A stretch of 64,000 nucleotides of DNA. It comes from Actinomycetota bacterium (GTDB lineage Bacteria > Actinomycetota > Acidimicrobiia > Acidimicrobiales > MedAcidi-G1). Below the pieces are notes generated by a model, which saw nothing but the letters and a program-made list of their open reading frames with translations, searched no databases and was not told where the DNA came from. The stretch covers positions 1 to 64,000 of the forward strand of contig CACPKO010000001.1 of assembly GCA_902634555.1 (NCBI GenBank), read 5' to 3'. The first letter of the stretch is position 1. The number at the start of each line of letters is the position of its first letter. Both the position numbers and the translations under genes were made by a program. Below, in pieces: positions 9,064 through 17,708 of the stretch.

Positions 9064-9544
9064 TCAAATCAGCGCCACTTAAATCATTAATTTCAATCCG
9101 GAGCTCATTTTCTATAACCTGCCAGTTCAATTCTTCCAAACCGAAACCATTAGGGGGAAACTGATTTTCAGGGTCACAAAAATCAACAAACATTTTTTCC
9201 ATCTCAATCCATTGAACAAAACAACCAGATTCTCCATCTGGAACTTTAGCCAAGAATACGACCCAGCCTTCTGACGAATCATTACCAAAGTGGTTGATCC
9301 AGATTGGTCGGTCACCGCCAACTAAATCCGGAAAAGGAATTGGGCCATTTTTAGAAATTTCATCTGCTAAATCGTCTGCCACAATTCCGCGAAAGTCAAC
9401 GTCCCCGAGCCTCACGTCAATCTCAGTAGATGTGCCAGCTAGTTTTAACATAAGAATCATTAAGCCAATTGTCAGTCCTAAACCGACAACACCAATTATT
9501 CCAGCTCTAATAGCAAAGCGACTAGTGCCCTGTTGACTTGGCAT
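9056..9544 (-). CDS. Membrane-anchored protein with a degenerate Rieske-like C-terminus
   Basis: This 162 aa protein is not confidently assigned. One transmembrane helix (about residues 13-36) is preceded by a short polar N-terminus, so the remainder is probably extracytoplasmic. Residues 105-155 read CFVQW (C108), then MFVDFCDPENQFPPNGFG (C123), ending in ELRIEIN. This spacing resembles the second half of a Rieske domain (GC-x-V-x-W, F-x-C-P-C-H-G-S-x-F, DG), but the Cys-x-His ligand pairs are missing, so no [2Fe-2S] cluster is expected. The Rieske link is inference. It is the first gene of a minus-strand pair with alaX, divergent from sucC. Confidence 0.5.
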   Translation of the reverse strand: MPSQQGTSRFAIRAGIIGVVGLGLTIGLMILMLKLAGTSTEIDVRLGDVDFRGIVADDLADEISKNGPIPFPDLVGGDRPIWINHFGNDSSEGWVVFLAKVPDGESGCFVQWIEMEKMFVDFCDPENQFPPNGFGLEELNWQVIENELRIEINDLSGADLND

Positions 9545-9563
9545 GAATTACTCCCATTTGACA

Positions 9564-9587
9564 GATTCCTCCGCCCAAGGAGGAATC
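9564..9587. promoter_or_regulatory. Perfect hairpin in the sucC / minus-strand divergent region
   Basis: Nine-base arms GATTCCTCC and GGAGGAATC flank a six-base loop (GCCCAA) in the 111 bp between the divergent starts at 9544 and 9656. TTGACA lies immediately before the left arm (9558-9563) but no good -10 sits 17 bp further. A TAATAT at 9604-9609 could be a -10 for sucC. There is no T-run, so a terminator is unlikely; an operator or 5'-UTR structure is more plausible. Confidence 0.4.
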
Positions 9588-9655
9588 AGCATAAGTTTAT
9601 GCCTAATATCGCTGAGACTTCCTTTGATCCGCCCATTACATACAGGAGACGTTAA

Positions 9656-10810
9656 GTGGACCTATTTGAATACCAAGGAAAACAGTTTTTTTCTGAATAC
9701 GGACTGCCAGTGTCTGATGGAGAAATCACTTTTACTGTTGAAGAAGCAGTTGATGCAGCACAACGATTAGGAACACCAGTCATGGTTAAAGCCCAGGTAC
9801 ATACAGGCGGGAGAGGAAAAGCTGGTGGTGTCAAATATGCGGCAACAATCGAAGATGTGCGCGAACACGCTTCTAACATCTTCGGATTAAATATCAAAGA
9901 CCATGTTGTTAAAAGAATTTGGATTGAAAAGGCATCCGATATAGAAGAAGAATATTACGCCAGCTTCACTCTTGATAGATCAGCAAAAAAACATCTCGGG
10001 ATGCTTTCAGCCGAAGGCGGAGTTGAAATTGAAACAGTCGCCGAAGAAAATCCTGAAGCGATAGCAAAAGTTTGGATTGATCCAACTTCCGGTTTAACCA
10101 ATGAGCTAGCTGAAAGCTGGGTTCAGTCAGCCAACCTTCCTACACAAGCAGTGGAAGGAACCGTCAGGATACTCCTTGATCTCTATCAGTCATATGTAAA
10201 AGGAGACGCCGACCTGGTAGAAATTAATCCACTGATCCTTACATCGGCTGGGGATGTCCATGTTCTTGACGCAAAGGTCACTCTTGACGGAAATTCAATT
10301 TTTAGACATCCCGAATATGCAGAATTTGATAAAACACAAACTCGCGACGAGAGAGAAACAGCGGCACATGACCGAGGGCTCCAATACGTTGGCTTAGATG
10401 GGGCTGTGGGTGTAATTGCTAATGGCGCCGGACTAGCTATGGCGACAGTTGATGTAGTTAATCAAGTTGGCGGAGCAGCCGCTAATTTTCTTGATATCGG
10501 GGGCGGAGCAAACGCTGAAGTAATGGCAGGAGCTTTAGAAGTAATCAATAACGATCCAGAAGTTAAATCAATCTTCATAAATATTTTCGGAGGAATCACT
10601 CGAGGCGAAGAAGTAGCGAATGGGATCATTGAAGCCTTACAAAACGTTGATATAGAAGCCCCGATTGTTATCCGTCTTGATGGAACTAATGCTGATGAAG
10701 GAAAAAGCATTCTTCAACCACATTTATCCGAAACTCTATTAATGGCACCAACGATGTTGGACGCTGCACAACAAGCAGTTGACTTGGCACGAAAGGAGAA
10801 TGACAAATGA
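9656..10810 (+). CDS. sucC: Succinyl-CoA synthetase (ADP-forming) beta subunit
   Basis: Beta subunit of the TCA-cycle enzyme that converts succinyl-CoA to succinate with formation of ATP or GTP. The 384 aa begin with MDLFEYQGKQFFSEYG, followed by the ATP-grasp fold (VKAQVHTGGRGKAGGVK). The C-terminal CoA-ligase part has FLDIGGGANAE and INIFGGITRGEEVANGI. The start is GTG 9656, supported by an AGGAG Shine-Dalgarno nine bases upstream in TACAGGAGAC. The stop overlaps the sucD start by 4 bp, giving the standard sucCD operon. Confidence 0.97.
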   Translation: MDLFEYQGKQFFSEYGLPVSDGEITFTVEEAVDAAQRLGTPVMVKAQVHTGGRGKAGGVKYAATIEDVREHASNIFGLNIKDHVVKRIWIEKASDIEEEYYASFTLDRSAKKHLGMLSAEGGVEIETVAEENPEAIAKVWIDPTSGLTNELAESWVQSANLPTQAVEGTVRILLDLYQSYVKGDADLVEINPLILTSAGDVHVLDAKVTLDGNSIFRHPEYAEFDKTQTRDERETAAHDRGLQYVGLDGAVGVIANGAGLAMATVDVVNQVGGAAANFLDIGGGANAEVMAGALEVINNDPEVKSIFINIFGGITRGEEVANGIIEALQNVDIEAPIVIRLDGTNADEGKSILQPHLSETLLMAPTMLDAAQQAVDLARKENDK

Positions 10811-11700
10811 GCATCTTCGTTGACGAAAACACAAAAGTCATTTATCAAGGTTTAACAGGAAGCCAAGGCCGCTACTACGGTCTTTTGAATCGCGACTATG
10901 GAACAAAAGTCGTTGCTGGCACCAATCCCAAAAAAGCCGGAGAAGACGTAGAAGGCATCCCTATCTACGCGAATATAAAAGAAGCAGTTGCAGCTACTGG
11001 CGCCACAGCATCATGCATATTTATACCGGCAGCCGGAGTGCAATCTGCAGTTATGGAAGCTGCGGAAGGAGGCATTGAATTCATCGTTGCTATCACGGAA
11101 GGTGTGCCAGCCCATGACGAAGCGTATTTTTACAATCATCTTCAAAACGAATTCCCACACGTTCAACTCCTTGGACCAAACTGTCCGGGAATTATTTCAC
11201 CCGGAAAATGCAACATTGGAATTACTGCCGGCCACATCGCTAAACCTGGTGGCCCAGTTGGGATCGTGAGCCGATCAGGGACACTTACCTACCAAGCGCT
11301 TTATGAATTAAAAGAAAAAGGAATTGGATGCACAACCTGTGTCGGTATAGGAGGAGATCCTGTCCCTGGAACTTCTTTTATTGACTGCCTTAAAGCATTT
11401 GAAGAAGATCCTGAGACTCAAGCCATCATGATGATTGGAGAAATTGGTGGCTCAGCAGAAGAAGAAGCAGCAGAATTTATTGCGAACAATATGACAAAAC
11501 CAGTATCTGCTTATGTGGCCGGAGTTACCGCTCCTCCTGGGAAAAAGATGGGCCACGCTGGAGCAATAGTTTCAGGAGGAAAAGGGACAGCACAAGCAAA
11601 AATGGATGCTTTAAGGGCAGCCAATGTGCGCGTAGGTCTCAACCCAACAGAAGCCGGCGAACACATGGTCGACATCATCGCTGAACTTACAAACAGCTAA
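10807..11700 (+). CDS. sucD: Succinyl-CoA synthetase alpha subunit
   Basis: Alpha subunit that binds CoA and carries the phosphohistidine intermediate. The N-terminal CoA-binding Rossmann fold shows VIYQGLTGSQGRYYG. The active-site histidine is H250 in GHAGAIVSGGKG, equivalent to H246 of E. coli. The glutamate-containing strand MMIGEIGG is present. The length, 297 aa, is normal. Start ATG 10807 overlaps sucC (ATGA), which favours equal expression of the two subunits of the alpha-beta complex. Confidence 0.97.
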   Translation: MSIFVDENTKVIYQGLTGSQGRYYGLLNRDYGTKVVAGTNPKKAGEDVEGIPIYANIKEAVAATGATASCIFIPAAGVQSAVMEAAEGGIEFIVAITEGVPAHDEAYFYNHLQNEFPHVQLLGPNCPGIISPGKCNIGITAGHIAKPGGPVGIVSRSGTLTYQALYELKEKGIGCTTCVGIGGDPVPGTSFIDCLKAFEEDPETQAIMMIGEIGGSAEEEAAEFIANNMTKPVSAYVAGVTAPPGKKMGHAGAIVSGGKGTAQAKMDALRAANVRVGLNPTEAGEHMVDIIAELTNS

Positions 11701-11738
11701 AGACCTCCTTACCAAATCTCGCTGCTACGGTCGCAACT

Positions 11739-12293
11739 ATGCGACTTGCTGTATTGGTTTCAGGAACAGGCTCCATATTGGAAGCTATAGCAAACTCTGA
11801 ACTATCAGTAGCCCTTGTTTTAGCAGACCGGCAATGTCCGGCATTAGAAAAAGCCCAAAGTCAAAACATTCCAACTGCTGTTTTGCCACGTGAATCTTTT
11901 GGTGCAGATTTTGATCGAATGGCATACACCGAACAACTCACTCAACTTTTAGAATCGGAAAATATAGACCTCATAGCCATGGCCGGATTTGGAACTATTT
12001 TGGAACAACCTATTTATGAGAGATTCAATCAAAGGATATTAAACACTCATCCATCGTTGCTTCCCGCTTTTCCTGGCTGGGATGCTGTACAGGACGCACT
12101 TAATCATGGAGTAAAAATTTCAGGATGCACTATCCATCTGGCTACGCTTGAAGTTGACTCTGGACCAATTTTAGCCCAAGAAGCAGTACCTGTATTTGAC
12201 GATGATGATGCAACCACTCTTCATGAGCGAATCAAAAAAATTGAAAAAAACCTTTACGTTGAAACTATTAAAAAAATAATCAAACAAAAATGA
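11739..12293 (+). CDS. purN: Phosphoribosylglycinamide formyltransferase
   Basis: Transfers a formyl group from 10-formyl-THF to GAR, step 3 of purine synthesis. At 184 aa it is shorter than the 212 aa E. coli enzyme, mainly in the N-terminal half. The phosphate loop reads LVSGTGSILEAI, where most members have GSNLQ. The catalytic region LNTHPSLLPAFPG carries the Asn-His pair, and EVDSGPILAQEAVPV holds the conserved aspartate loop. The start ATG 11739 has no clear Shine-Dalgarno. The stop overlaps purH by 4 bp. FolD, encoded just downstream, makes the one-carbon donor. Confidence 0.92.
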   Translation: MRLAVLVSGTGSILEAIANSELSVALVLADRQCPALEKAQSQNIPTAVLPRESFGADFDRMAYTEQLTQLLESENIDLIAMAGFGTILEQPIYERFNQRILNTHPSLLPAFPGWDAVQDALNHGVKISGCTIHLATLEVDSGPILAQEAVPVFDDDDATTLHERIKKIEKNLYVETIKKIIKQK

Positions 12294-13801
12294 GCCAAAT
12301 AAATTCCCCACGAGCATTGATATCTGTATATGACAAAACAGGCATCGTTGAATTCGCCAAAGCATTAGTTGATTTAGGGTGGGAAATTATTTCTAGCGGA
12401 GGAACAGCCCGGGAACTTTCAAAATCTGGTATTTCAGTAACAGAAGTAGCGGAAGTCACTCAAACTCCTGAAATGCTTGGAGGAAGAGTAAAGACTTTAC
12501 ATCCTCTTATTCACGGAGGAATTCTTGCTGACCGGTCTAATCCTGAACATCTAAAAGACTTACAAGACCGTGGGATTACTCCAATTGATCTAGTGGTATC
12601 AAATCTTTACCCATTCGCATCAAATCCAGGAACAGAACTTATTGATATTGGAGGACCCGCCATGGTCCGCGCTGCTGCTAAAAATAACGCTCATGTAGGG
12701 GTAGTTATTGACCCAACGGATTATGAGTCAATAACAGAAGAAATTAAATCAAGTGGGTCTCTTTGCGCTCAAACACGTCTCCATCTAGCCCAAAAAGCCT
12801 TCGAACATACAGCGGCATATGATGCGGCAATTAGCAACTGGCTTACTGAAGACAATGAGGAACTTCCAAATTCCTTACACATTGAATTTAAAAAAGCACA
12901 AACACTGCGCTACGGAGAAAATCCACACCAAACAGGGTCAAGATACCGAAACACCCAAAAATCAAGTTGGTGGGATAACGCAGTGATGCATGGAGGTAAA
13001 GAAATGTCCTACCTCAATGTTTATGACACGGATGCAGCATGGAGACTTGTTCACTCCTTAAGCGAAGAACCCGCCGCCGCCATCATCAAGCATGCAAACC
13101 CCTGCGGTGCCGCTATTAGCACTGACATAGCTTCTGCTTACCAGCTTGCATACGATTGCGACTCAATCTCAGCGTTTGGCGGAATCACAGCAGTAAACCG
13201 TGAAGTAACAAAAGATATGGCAGAACGTTTAACAGAGGTGTTCGCTGAAGTACTTATCGCACCAGGATTTACTGCTGAAGCATTAGAAATACTTTGTATG
13301 AAAAAAAATCTACGAATCCTAGAAGCTGAAAAACCAGAACGACCGGCATTTGAAATGCGAAGTATTGGGAACAGCCTTCTTGTCCAGACAAGTGATGTTG
13401 CGCAAACCAAGAGAGATGAATGGGAAGTAGTAACCACACGCGTGCCAACAGAAAACGAATGGAAAGACCTTGAATTCGCTTGGAAGATCGCCGCTCAAGT
13501 GACATCAAACACCATTGTTCTCACTAAAGATCTTCAGGCAGTCGGTATAGGAGCTGGCCAACAAAACCGGCGTGACGCCGGCCTGTTAGCAACAACAAAA
13601 GCTGACGGAAGGGCTTTAGGTGGCGCATGCGCTAGCGACGCCTTCTTCCCATTTCGAGACGGGCTTGATGCCGCAATTGAAGCCGGCGTTGCAGCCGTTA
13701 TTCAACCAGGCGGCTCTATCCGAGACGACGAAGTAATCGCCGCAGCTGAAGAAGCAGAAATCGCAATGATTTTTACGAACGAACGTCATTTCCGGCACTG
13801 A
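12290..13801 (+). CDS. purH: Bifunctional AICAR formyltransferase / IMP cyclohydrolase
   Basis: Carries out the last two steps of IMP synthesis. The N-terminal MGS-like cyclohydrolase domain starts RALISVYDKTGIVEFAKAL and includes SSGGTARELSKSG and GGRVKTLHP. The C-terminal formyltransferase domain includes LRYGENPHQ, the catalytic Lys-His stretch IIKHANPCGAA, and SDAFFPFRDG. The length of 503 aa is slightly below the usual 525-530. The start overlaps purN (ATGA), so purN-purH is an operon. A gap of 32 bp separates it from folD. Confidence 0.96.
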   Translation: MSQINSPRALISVYDKTGIVEFAKALVDLGWEIISSGGTARELSKSGISVTEVAEVTQTPEMLGGRVKTLHPLIHGGILADRSNPEHLKDLQDRGITPIDLVVSNLYPFASNPGTELIDIGGPAMVRAAAKNNAHVGVVIDPTDYESITEEIKSSGSLCAQTRLHLAQKAFEHTAAYDAAISNWLTEDNEELPNSLHIEFKKAQTLRYGENPHQTGSRYRNTQKSSWWDNAVMHGGKEMSYLNVYDTDAAWRLVHSLSEEPAAAIIKHANPCGAAISTDIASAYQLAYDCDSISAFGGITAVNREVTKDMAERLTEVFAEVLIAPGFTAEALEILCMKKNLRILEAEKPERPAFEMRSIGNSLLVQTSDVAQTKRDEWEVVTTRVPTENEWKDLEFAWKIAAQVTSNTIVLTKDLQAVGIGAGQQNRRDAGLLATTKADGRALGGACASDAFFPFRDGLDAAIEAGVAAVIQPGGSIRDDEVIAAAEEAEIAMIFTNERHFRH

Positions 13802-13833
13802 AACATGAAATAAGGCCGCTAGGGTGCCGAACC

Positions 13834-14697
13834 ATGACCGCACAATTATTGGCTGGTGGACCAGTCGCAGAAGTTGTTTTACAAGATGTACGATCTCGTG
13901 TTCAAACACTACAAAACTCTGGAATTACTCCTGGACTAGGAACAATCTTGGTTGGCGATGACGAAGCAAGCGCTGGATATGTCCGTAAAAAACACGAAAC
14001 ATGTGAAACAGTCGGAATCAACTCATTTCATCATCAAGTTAAATCAACTGACCCTGCGAACGCTTTAATAGAAGCAGTTGAAGAATTCAATCACAATCCC
14101 GAAATCCACGGGTACATCATTCAACATCCTGTAGCAGATGGCTTCGACTTCAACGAAGCTCTTGCAATCATGGATCCAGATAAAGACGCCGATGGTCTTC
14201 ATCCAGTAAATCTAGGAAAACTTGTTCTCCAAGAACAAGGCCCAGTGCCGTGCACCCCCGCTGGCATCCAAGCAATGCTAATTCATTACGAAATTGAAGT
14301 ATCTGGACGCCATGTTGTTGTTATTGGAAGAGGACCCACACTAGGCAGACCACTATCCCTACTCCTTACAACCAAATCACCCGGGGGGAATGCGGCGGTG
14401 ACAGTAGTGCATTCCGCAGTAAAAAATATTCCTGCGATAACTCGTGAAGCAGATGTTCTTATCGCCGCAGTCGGAATACCCAGTTTCGTTACACCTGACA
14501 TGGTTAAGGAAGGCGCAGTAGTGATCAGCGGAGGTATCAGTTGGGAAGGAAAGAAACTGTTAGCAGATGTCGACGAATCAGTCGGAGAAGTCGCCTCCTG
14601 GATCACCCCACGTCTTGGTGGGGTCGGCCCAACGACTGTGGCCATGTTATTACGTAACACAGTTGAAGCTGCAGAAAAAACATTGATTAACTCATAG
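13834..14697 (+). CDS. folD: Methylenetetrahydrofolate dehydrogenase / cyclohydrolase
   Basis: Interconverts 5,10-methylene-THF, methenyl-THF and 10-formyl-THF with NADP, supplying formyl groups to PurN and PurH encoded just upstream. The catalytic Y-x-x-x-K is in [13 protein letters not shown]. The dinucleotide-binding part reads [18 protein letters not shown], and the C-terminal signature [15 protein letters not shown] is intact. The length, 287 aa, is normal. Start ATG 13834 has a weak Shine-Dalgarno. Confidence 0.96.
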   Translation: MTAQLLAGGPVAEVVLQDVRSRVQTLQNSGITPGLGTILVGDDEASAGYVRKKHETCETVGINSFHHQVKSTDPANALIEAVEEFNHNPEIHGYIIQHPVADGFDFNEALAIMDPDKDADGLHPVNLGKLVLQEQGPVPCTPAGIQAMLIHYEIEVSGRHVVVIGRGPTLGRPLSLLLTTKSPGGNAAVTVVHSAVKNIPAITREADVLIAAVGIPSFVTPDMVKEGAVVISGGISWEGKKLLADVDESVGEVASWITPRLGGVGPTTVAMLLRNTVEAAEKTLINS

Positions 14698-14735
14698 GTT
14701 CTCTAGACACCTATTTGACCGATAAGGTCAGAACT

Positions 14736-15932
14736 ATGTCGGGAAAAATAACAATGGGAGCAGACGGAAAACTCGTCGTTCCCGATAAACCACTTATTCC
14801 ATTCATTGAAGGTGACGGCACAGGAGTTGATATTTGGCCCGCTGCTCGACTTGTTTTAGATGCAGCGGCAGCAAAACATGGACACGAAGTCGAGTGGGTT
14901 GAAGTTTTAGCAGGTGAGAAAGCATATAACGAGACCGGCGACTGGCTACCAACTGAAACCATTGATTCTTTAAAAGAAAACCTAATTGGCATAAAAGGGC
15001 CGCTAACAACTCCAATTGGTGGCGGTTTTCGCAGCTTAAACGTAGCGATCCGCCAAATACTTGATCTTTATGTTTGCTTACGTCCAATCCGGTACTTTCA
15101 AGGTGTTCCATCACCAGTAAAACAACCCGAGTTAGTAAACATGGTCATTTTCCGTGAAAACACTGAAGATATTTATGCAGGCCTTGAAGTTGAAGCAATG
15201 ACATCAGATGCTAAGAAACTCCGTGAATTGCTTGAAGAGACCTTTGGCTGGGTAATTCGTGAAGACTCCGGAATAGGTATTAAACCAATTTCAAAAACTG
15301 GATCACAGAGACTCCAAAGAGCTGCTTTACAATATGCCGTTGCCCATGATCTTAAAAAGGTTCATTGGGTGCATAAAGGCAACATAATGAAATTCACTGA
15401 AGGTGCATTTCAGCGTTGGGGCTACGAACTTGTAAAAGAAGAGTTCTCAGATGTTGCAGTAAGTTGGGCTGACTGTGACGGAGACGCTGGAGACAAGATA
15501 CTTGTTCAAGATGTCATCGCTGACATTGCGTTACAACAAGTTTTAACTCGTCCTGCTGAATTCAATGTAGTTGCAACTATGAATCTAAATGGGGACTACT
15601 TATCTGATGCTCTAGCCGCGCAAGTAGGAGGAATAGGTATTGCTCCAGGAGGAAACATCAACTACATGACTGGCCATGGAATCTTTGAAGCAACTCATGG
15701 AACTGCCCCCAAATATGCCGGCCAAGACAAGGTGAATCCATCTTCAGTTCTGCTTTCCGGAGTGCTGATGTTTGAACATATCGGATGGAATGATGCCGCA
15801 AACGACATTGTTTCCGCAATGGAATCTGCTATCTCCGACAAAGTGGTCACATATGATTTTGCTCGATTAATGGATGGCGCGACTGAAGTAAAATGTTCAG
15901 AATTTGCTTCAGCAATCGTTGACCGTCTCTGA
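14736..15932 (+). CDS. icd: NADP-dependent isocitrate dehydrogenase
   Basis: Oxidative decarboxylation of isocitrate to 2-oxoglutarate in the TCA cycle. The sequence has the E. coli-like opening [20 protein letters not shown]. The substrate loop [13 protein letters not shown] contains the serine that AceK phosphorylates in enteric bacteria. [10 protein letters not shown] and [17 protein letters not shown] are also conserved. I chose ATG 14736, preceded by AAGG, giving 398 aa; an in-frame TTG at 14715 would add seven residues. The downstream ABC exporter starts 27 bp after the stop. Confidence 0.96.
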   Translation: MSGKITMGADGKLVVPDKPLIPFIEGDGTGVDIWPAARLVLDAAAAKHGHEVEWVEVLAGEKAYNETGDWLPTETIDSLKENLIGIKGPLTTPIGGGFRSLNVAIRQILDLYVCLRPIRYFQGVPSPVKQPELVNMVIFRENTEDIYAGLEVEAMTSDAKKLRELLEETFGWVIREDSGIGIKPISKTGSQRLQRAALQYAVAHDLKKVHWVHKGNIMKFTEGAFQRWGYELVKEEFSDVAVSWADCDGDAGDKILVQDVIADIALQQVLTRPAEFNVVATMNLNGDYLSDALAAQVGGIGIAPGGNINYMTGHGIFEATHGTAPKYAGQDKVNPSSVLLSGVLMFEHIGWNDAANDIVSAMESAISDKVVTYDFARLMDGATEVKCSEFASAIVDRL

Positions 15933-15959
15933 TTAACGAACAGCAGACCTACTTCACCT

Positions 15960-17708
15960 ATGGACGGAGTCTTCCGAAGAGCAGCCAAGTTAGTAATACG
16001 CTCTTTCCGCTTACATCCAGTCCCGCACATTTTGGCGGCCATGGGCGCCAACATATTTTCTTTCGCAGTTGTCGGATTCACCGTAGTAATTGGACGTGTG
16101 ACCGATGAAGTGATTATCCCCGGTCTTGATCAAGAAGGAGTAAGCGGAAAAAGCGTCTTGATCGGAATGGGAGCAATTGGGATAGTTGGGCTCTCACGAG
16201 GCATGTCAATCATGATTCGACGATGGTTCAACATGATGGCTGTTGCTAGAACACAACGAACTTGGAGACAAAGTCTTACTTACCGTTACCTGTACGCACC
16301 AATGAAATTTCACTGGGAGTACCCAGCTGGAAAGCTTCTAGCTCACACCGACTCAGACGTCGAAGTCGCAACATCTATGCTGATGCCACTAGCTTTCGCC
16401 ATGTCAGTAGTAGTACTTATCGTTGTTTCGTTATTCAGCTTGCTTGTAGTGCATCCTCTCTTTGCATTAGTTGCTGTTTTACTATTTCCGTCGCTCACTT
16501 GGCTGACACGCTCAATGTCAAGTGGAATATCTGGTCCAGCAGCACAGGCACAAGAAGAGGTAGGAAAACTATCTTCTATAGCACACGAAAGTTTAGAAGG
16601 AGTTTTGGTCGTCAAAACTCTTGGAAGAGAACAAGATGAAGTTGACCGCTTTGAAAAAACGGCATCAGATTTAAAAGATCAAAGAATTAAAGTCGCTCGA
16701 GTTAGGTCAAATCATGCACCAGTAATTTTTGCTCTTCCACAATTAGGAAATTTAATCCTGCTCCTGTTAGGCGGATGGCTTTACAGCCAAGATGCAATAT
16801 CTCTCGGAGAGGTAGTAAGAGCGTTAGCCTTATTTTCTATTTTGGCTCTTCCCATGCAGATCTTAGGTTTCTTATTCACACAGATCCCTCAATCAGTCGT
16901 AGCGCAAGATCGTATTGATGGTGTATTAGAAACCGGCACAGAAAAGGAATTTCCTCAATCTGAAATTGAATCATCAGCTATTAAGTTCACAAACGTGTCG
17001 TTTAGTTATCCAGTTCCCGGACAAAACGATCATTTAGTACTGAATGACCTTTCAATAGATATCACTCCCGGAGAAACAGTAGCTTTAGTTGGTTCCACTG
17101 GTTCAGGTAAAAGCACATTAGTTTCACTACTTACTGGTCTCATGCCTACAACCAGCGGTGAGATTACATTAGGTGGCCACAACGTAAGTGATTTAGGACC
17201 TGAAGGCACTTCAACAGTAATTGCACCGGTGCTGCAAGAAACCTTTTTATTCGCAGACACACTCAGAGAAAATCTTACATTTGGACGCCCAATACCTGAC
17301 GGAGAGATTAATCGTGTTCTCCAACTCGTAGAAGCCGACTCTTTCGTCTTTGAATTATCAACTGGTCTTGAAACGATTGTAGGAGAACGTGGGGTGACAT
17401 TATCTGGCGGACAACGACAACGATTAGCTATAGCAAGAGCCCTGCTGAGTCGCCCAAAAATATTGGTACTTGACGATGCCACCTCTGCTGTTGACCCCAC
17501 GATTGAAGCAGAGATTCTCAGTAACCTCCAAACAAACCCTGATCGAACTCTTATAGTCGTAGCTCACCGACTTGCCACCATTCGATTAGCTGACAGAGTT
17601 CTTTTTCTCAGCGGCGGAAAAATTGCAGCAGAAGGAACACATGACGAACTATTGTCCGTTCCTGAATACTCTGCGCTAGCACAAGCCTATGAACGGGCTG
17701 GATCATGA
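15960..17708 (+). CDS. ABC exporter half-transporter, degenerate-site subunit
   Basis: Type IV ABC exporter half (six membrane helices plus one nucleotide-binding domain), 582 aa. The NBD has Walker A GSTGSGKST (K384), a full signature LSGGQRQR, and the switch histidine in VVAHRLAT. Walker B ends in LVLDDATS, so D506 replaces the catalytic glutamate. Its partner, encoded next with a 4 bp overlap, has the opposite pattern. This is the arrangement of heterodimeric exporters such as TM287/288 and BmrCD, with one consensus and one degenerate ATP site. The substrate is unknown; drugs, lipids or peptides are possible. Confidence 0.9.
   Translation: MDGVFRRAAKLVIRSFRLHPVPHILAAMGANIFSFAVVGFTVVIGRVTDEVIIPGLDQEGVSGKSVLIGMGAIGIVGLSRGMSIMIRRWFNMMAVARTQRTWRQSLTYRYLYAPMKFHWEYPAGKLLAHTDSDVEVATSMLMPLAFAMSVVVLIVVSLFSLLVVHPLFALVAVLLFPSLTWLTRSMSSGISGPAAQAQEEVGKLSSIAHESLEGVLVVKTLGREQDEVDRFEKTASDLKDQRIKVARVRSNHAPVIFALPQLGNLILLLLGGWLYSQDAISLGEVVRALALFSILALPMQILGFLFTQIPQSVVAQDRIDGVLETGTEKEFPQSEIESSAIKFTNVSFSYPVPGQNDHLVLNDLSIDITPGETVALVGSTGSGKSTLVSLLTGLMPTTSGEITLGGHNVSDLGPEGTSTVIAPVLQETFLFADTLRENLTFGRPIPDGEINRVLQLVEADSFVFELSTGLETIVGERGVTLSGGQRQRLAIARALLSRPKILVLDDATSAVDPTIEAEILSNLQTNPDRTLIVVAHRLATIRLADRVLFLSGGKIAAEGTHDELLSVPEYSALAQAYERAGS

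Noticed and set aside
9543-9770. Plus-strand open frame starting at the sucC control region
   Set aside because: It runs through the sucC start in another frame, has no recognisable domain, and the sucC GTG has a good Shine-Dalgarno; treated as a shadow.
14701-14760. TTG 14715 as the start of icd
   Set aside because: ATG 14736 is better spaced from AAGG and matches the family N-terminus; the TTG adds seven residues without support.
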